Shown one piece after another: positions 62,737 through 64,000 of a DNA stretch of 64,000 nt. The notes below the pieces were generated by a model. It was not told the DNA's origin. It searched no databases and saw only the letters and a list, made by a program, of their open reading frames with translations. Origin of the DNA: Streptomyces sp. NBC_01264 (GTDB lineage: Bacteria > Actinomycetota > Actinomycetes > Streptomycetales > Streptomycetaceae). The DNA is taken from positions 310,001 through 374,000 of the forward strand of contig NZ_JAPEOX010000002.1 in the NCBI RefSeq assembly GCF_026340675.1, given 5' to 3'. Each line of letters starts with the position of its first letter. Positions within the stretch are counted from its first letter, which is position 1. The position numbers were made by a program, and so were the translations under genes.

Positions 62737-64000
62737 TCAGCGGCGGCGCCGGGCAGCGATCATCAGGGCCGCGCCGATGCCGGCCGCACCCAGGGCCCCG
62801 CCTCCCCACCACAGGGCGTTGCTGCCCGTGGACGCCAGGACCTGGTCGACGAGCGACTTACCACCGTCGTCTCCCTTGCCGCCGTCGTCGGCGGGCGGGT
62901 TCTGCCCGTCGCCGGGCGGCGGGGTCGGATCACCGGGCTTACCCGGGTCATCCGGGTTGCCCGGGTCGTCGGGCTTGCCCGGGTCATCCGGGTTACCGGG
63001 GTCATCGGGGTCATCGGGCTTGTCGGCCGTGACCTTCACGCTGGTACTGCCGCAGATGTCCTGGCATTCCTGGGGGTTGGCGGCGTCCGAGCGCGCCGCC
63101 AGTACGTCGAACCGGAGCTCCTCCGCCTCCGCCGGGGTGAAGGTGAGCGTCAGTGACTTCTCCTCCCCGGCCTTCAGGTCTCCGACCTTCCAGGTCCCGA
63201 AACCCTCACCGCCCGGCTCACCGTTGAAGTCCGCGCCGCCGTCGTGGGTGAGGCCGTTCACCGTCGGCATGCCGACCTCGACGACCGTATTGCGGGCCGT
63301 CGAGGGGCCCTCCTTGTTGGCGACCGTGACCTTCACCTTGGCCTGCTCGCCCACCTTGACGGCATCCTTGCCGTCCACCGCCGCGATGGACACGTCGAGG
63401 CCCGCGACCTGCTGCACGTCGACGCTCTTCTCCACCGAGTCTCCGATCTTGCTGCCCTTACTCTCGTCCAGCGGCGTCTTCGACTGCTTCAGGGTGGCCC
63501 GGTAGTCCAGCTTGTCGTGGTCGGGGAGCACCGTACCGGTCATCTTGATGACGGCCTGGCCACCGATCGGCACATCCGCCGGCTTCCAGAGACCGTCCTC
63601 GTACGTGCCCCCGTTCGACCCGGGCGTCGCCTCGGAGTCCCCGACCCCGGCAGGAACCGGAACCTCGATCTCGAGCCCCTGTGCCTTGGACACGCCGGGA
63701 TTTGCCGTCTTCACGGTCCACGACACCTTCTCGCCGGGCAGCGGACGGCTGCCCGTGCCGGCATCCGGAGTGACCGTGAGGTCGGCGGCGGCCAGCTGCA
63801 CCACGTTGAGCTCGTTCACGGCCACGTGACCCTCGGTCTTGTTCGAGTCGTCGCAGGGCCCGTAACCACGCGGGTCAGGGATGTCGGCGCCTGTGACGCA
63901 CACCCGGTACAGAGTCTTCTCCTGGTCGGTGGGAACGATCCCCTTTACCGTCAAGTCGGCCGTCTGCTTGAAATCGATACCGGGGACGGTCCACGTGCCG
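62737..64000 (-). CDS. Sortase-anchored surface protein (C-terminal part; runs off the right edge)
   Basis: At least 420 residues are visible. Two DUF11/PKD-like beta repeats (LTVTPDAGTGSRPLPGEKVSWTV and VSIAAVDGKDAVKVGEQAKVKVTVANKEGPSTARNT) are followed by an acidic Pro/Asp-rich spacer with repeated PDDPGNPDDPGKP, then LASTG, a hydrophobic helix and RRRR: a canonical sortase sorting signal (class E type). It is anchored to peptidoglycan and is a natural substrate for the class E sortase at 46714. The frame stays open to base 64000 with a similar repeat (GTWTVPGIDFKQTADLTVKG), so the start is beyond the window. Confidence 0.9.
   Translation of the reverse strand, partial: GTWTVPGIDFKQTADLTVKGIVPTDQEKTLYRVCVTGADIPDPRGYGPCDDSNKTEGHVAVNELNVVQLAAADLTVTPDAGTGSRPLPGEKVSWTVKTANPGVSKAQGLEIEVPVPAGVGDSEATPGSNGGTYEDGLWKPADVPIGGQAVIKMTGTVLPDHDKLDYRATLKQSKTPLDESKGSKIGDSVEKSVDVQQVAGLDVSIAAVDGKDAVKVGEQAKVKVTVANKEGPSTARNTVVEVGMPTVNGLTHDGGADFNGEPGGEGFGTWKVGDLKAGEEKSLTLTFTPAEAEELRFDVLAARSDAANPQECQDICGSTSVKVTADKPDDPDDPGNPDDPGKPDDPGNPDDPGKPGDPTPPPGDGQNPPADDGGKGDDGGKSLVDQVLASTGSNALWWGGGALGAAGIGAALMIAARRRR

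Overview
The window looks like the chromosome of a Streptomyces-type actinomycete. The DNA is very GC-rich with strong third-position GC bias. It carries a conservon (cvn) operon, a WhiB protein, Rpf- and LysM-type wall hydrolases, a class E sortase with an LASTG-ending surface protein, and GTG/TTG starts behind purine-rich ribosome sites. No rRNA, CRISPR array, replication origin or complete insertion sequence was seen. One tRNA-Arg(UCU) lies at 59655-59727.

Layout. 1-3.1 kb: the N-terminal part of a secreted protein, an SDR oxidoreductase, an amidohydrolase and a YhhN-like membrane protein. 3.7-5.8 kb: two secreted proteins, LysM-transglycosylase and CAP domain. 6.1-10.6 kb: a complete conservon cvnABCD followed by an extra Roadblock-type gene. 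11-15.4 kb: a secreted M4 metalloprotease, a membrane protein, an exported START-like protein and an orphan CehA/McbA-type N-terminal domain. An identical 21-bp sequence containing a 16-bp palindrome lies upstream of both the SDR gene and the orphan-domain gene, which suggests one TetR-type regulator controls both.

15.5-39.9 kb is the main feature: a contractile injection system (CIS, phage-tail-like) locus. The structural genes run leftward from the sheath at 37508: sheath, tube, tail-assembly-like protein, 52-aa protein, DUF4157 protein, two more tube proteins, LysM tube-end protein, VgrG-like spike, gp25, baseplate J, tail protein I, then a zinc-ribbon protein with a 26-Asp tract. The DUF4255 tail-terminator gene and an unrecognised 512-aa gene are divergent. 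A PAAR spike tip and a single-TM protein resembling the Streptomyces CIS membrane protein CisA lie at the distal end. Between the two halves sit a LuxR regulator, a two-component pair, a NarL-type regulator, a WhiB protein and an Rpf-like muramidase, so envelope sensing and wall cutting are physically linked with the injection machine. I could not find the AAA+ ATPase (Afp15) or a clear tape-measure gene. IS5-type transposase fragments in opposite orientations abut the right edge.

40-48 kb: a GntR-type regulator, another transglycosylase, an NlpC/P60 protein, a cupin, an anti-sigma-type ATPase, then a penicillin-binding protein, class E sortase and small protein. 48-52.5 kb: a POT transporter, an MFS transporter and an adhesin-like protein in one run, then a P-loop protein. 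52.9-56.7 kb: a thioredoxin-fold lipoprotein and a DsbD-alpha-like lipoprotein (a DsbD without its membrane core), an exported chorismate mutase and several small proteins. 56.8-64 kb: an HtrA-type protease, a methyltransferase, the tRNA, a zinc-finger/RHH-like protein, a polysaccharide deacetylase, an L,D-transpeptidase and a partial sortase-anchored surface protein.

The strong functional theme is envelope biology: transglycosylases, NlpC/P60, PBP, L,D-transpeptidase, deacetylase, sortase and substrate surround a contractile injection machine. All functions are inferred from reading the sequence; no database search was run.
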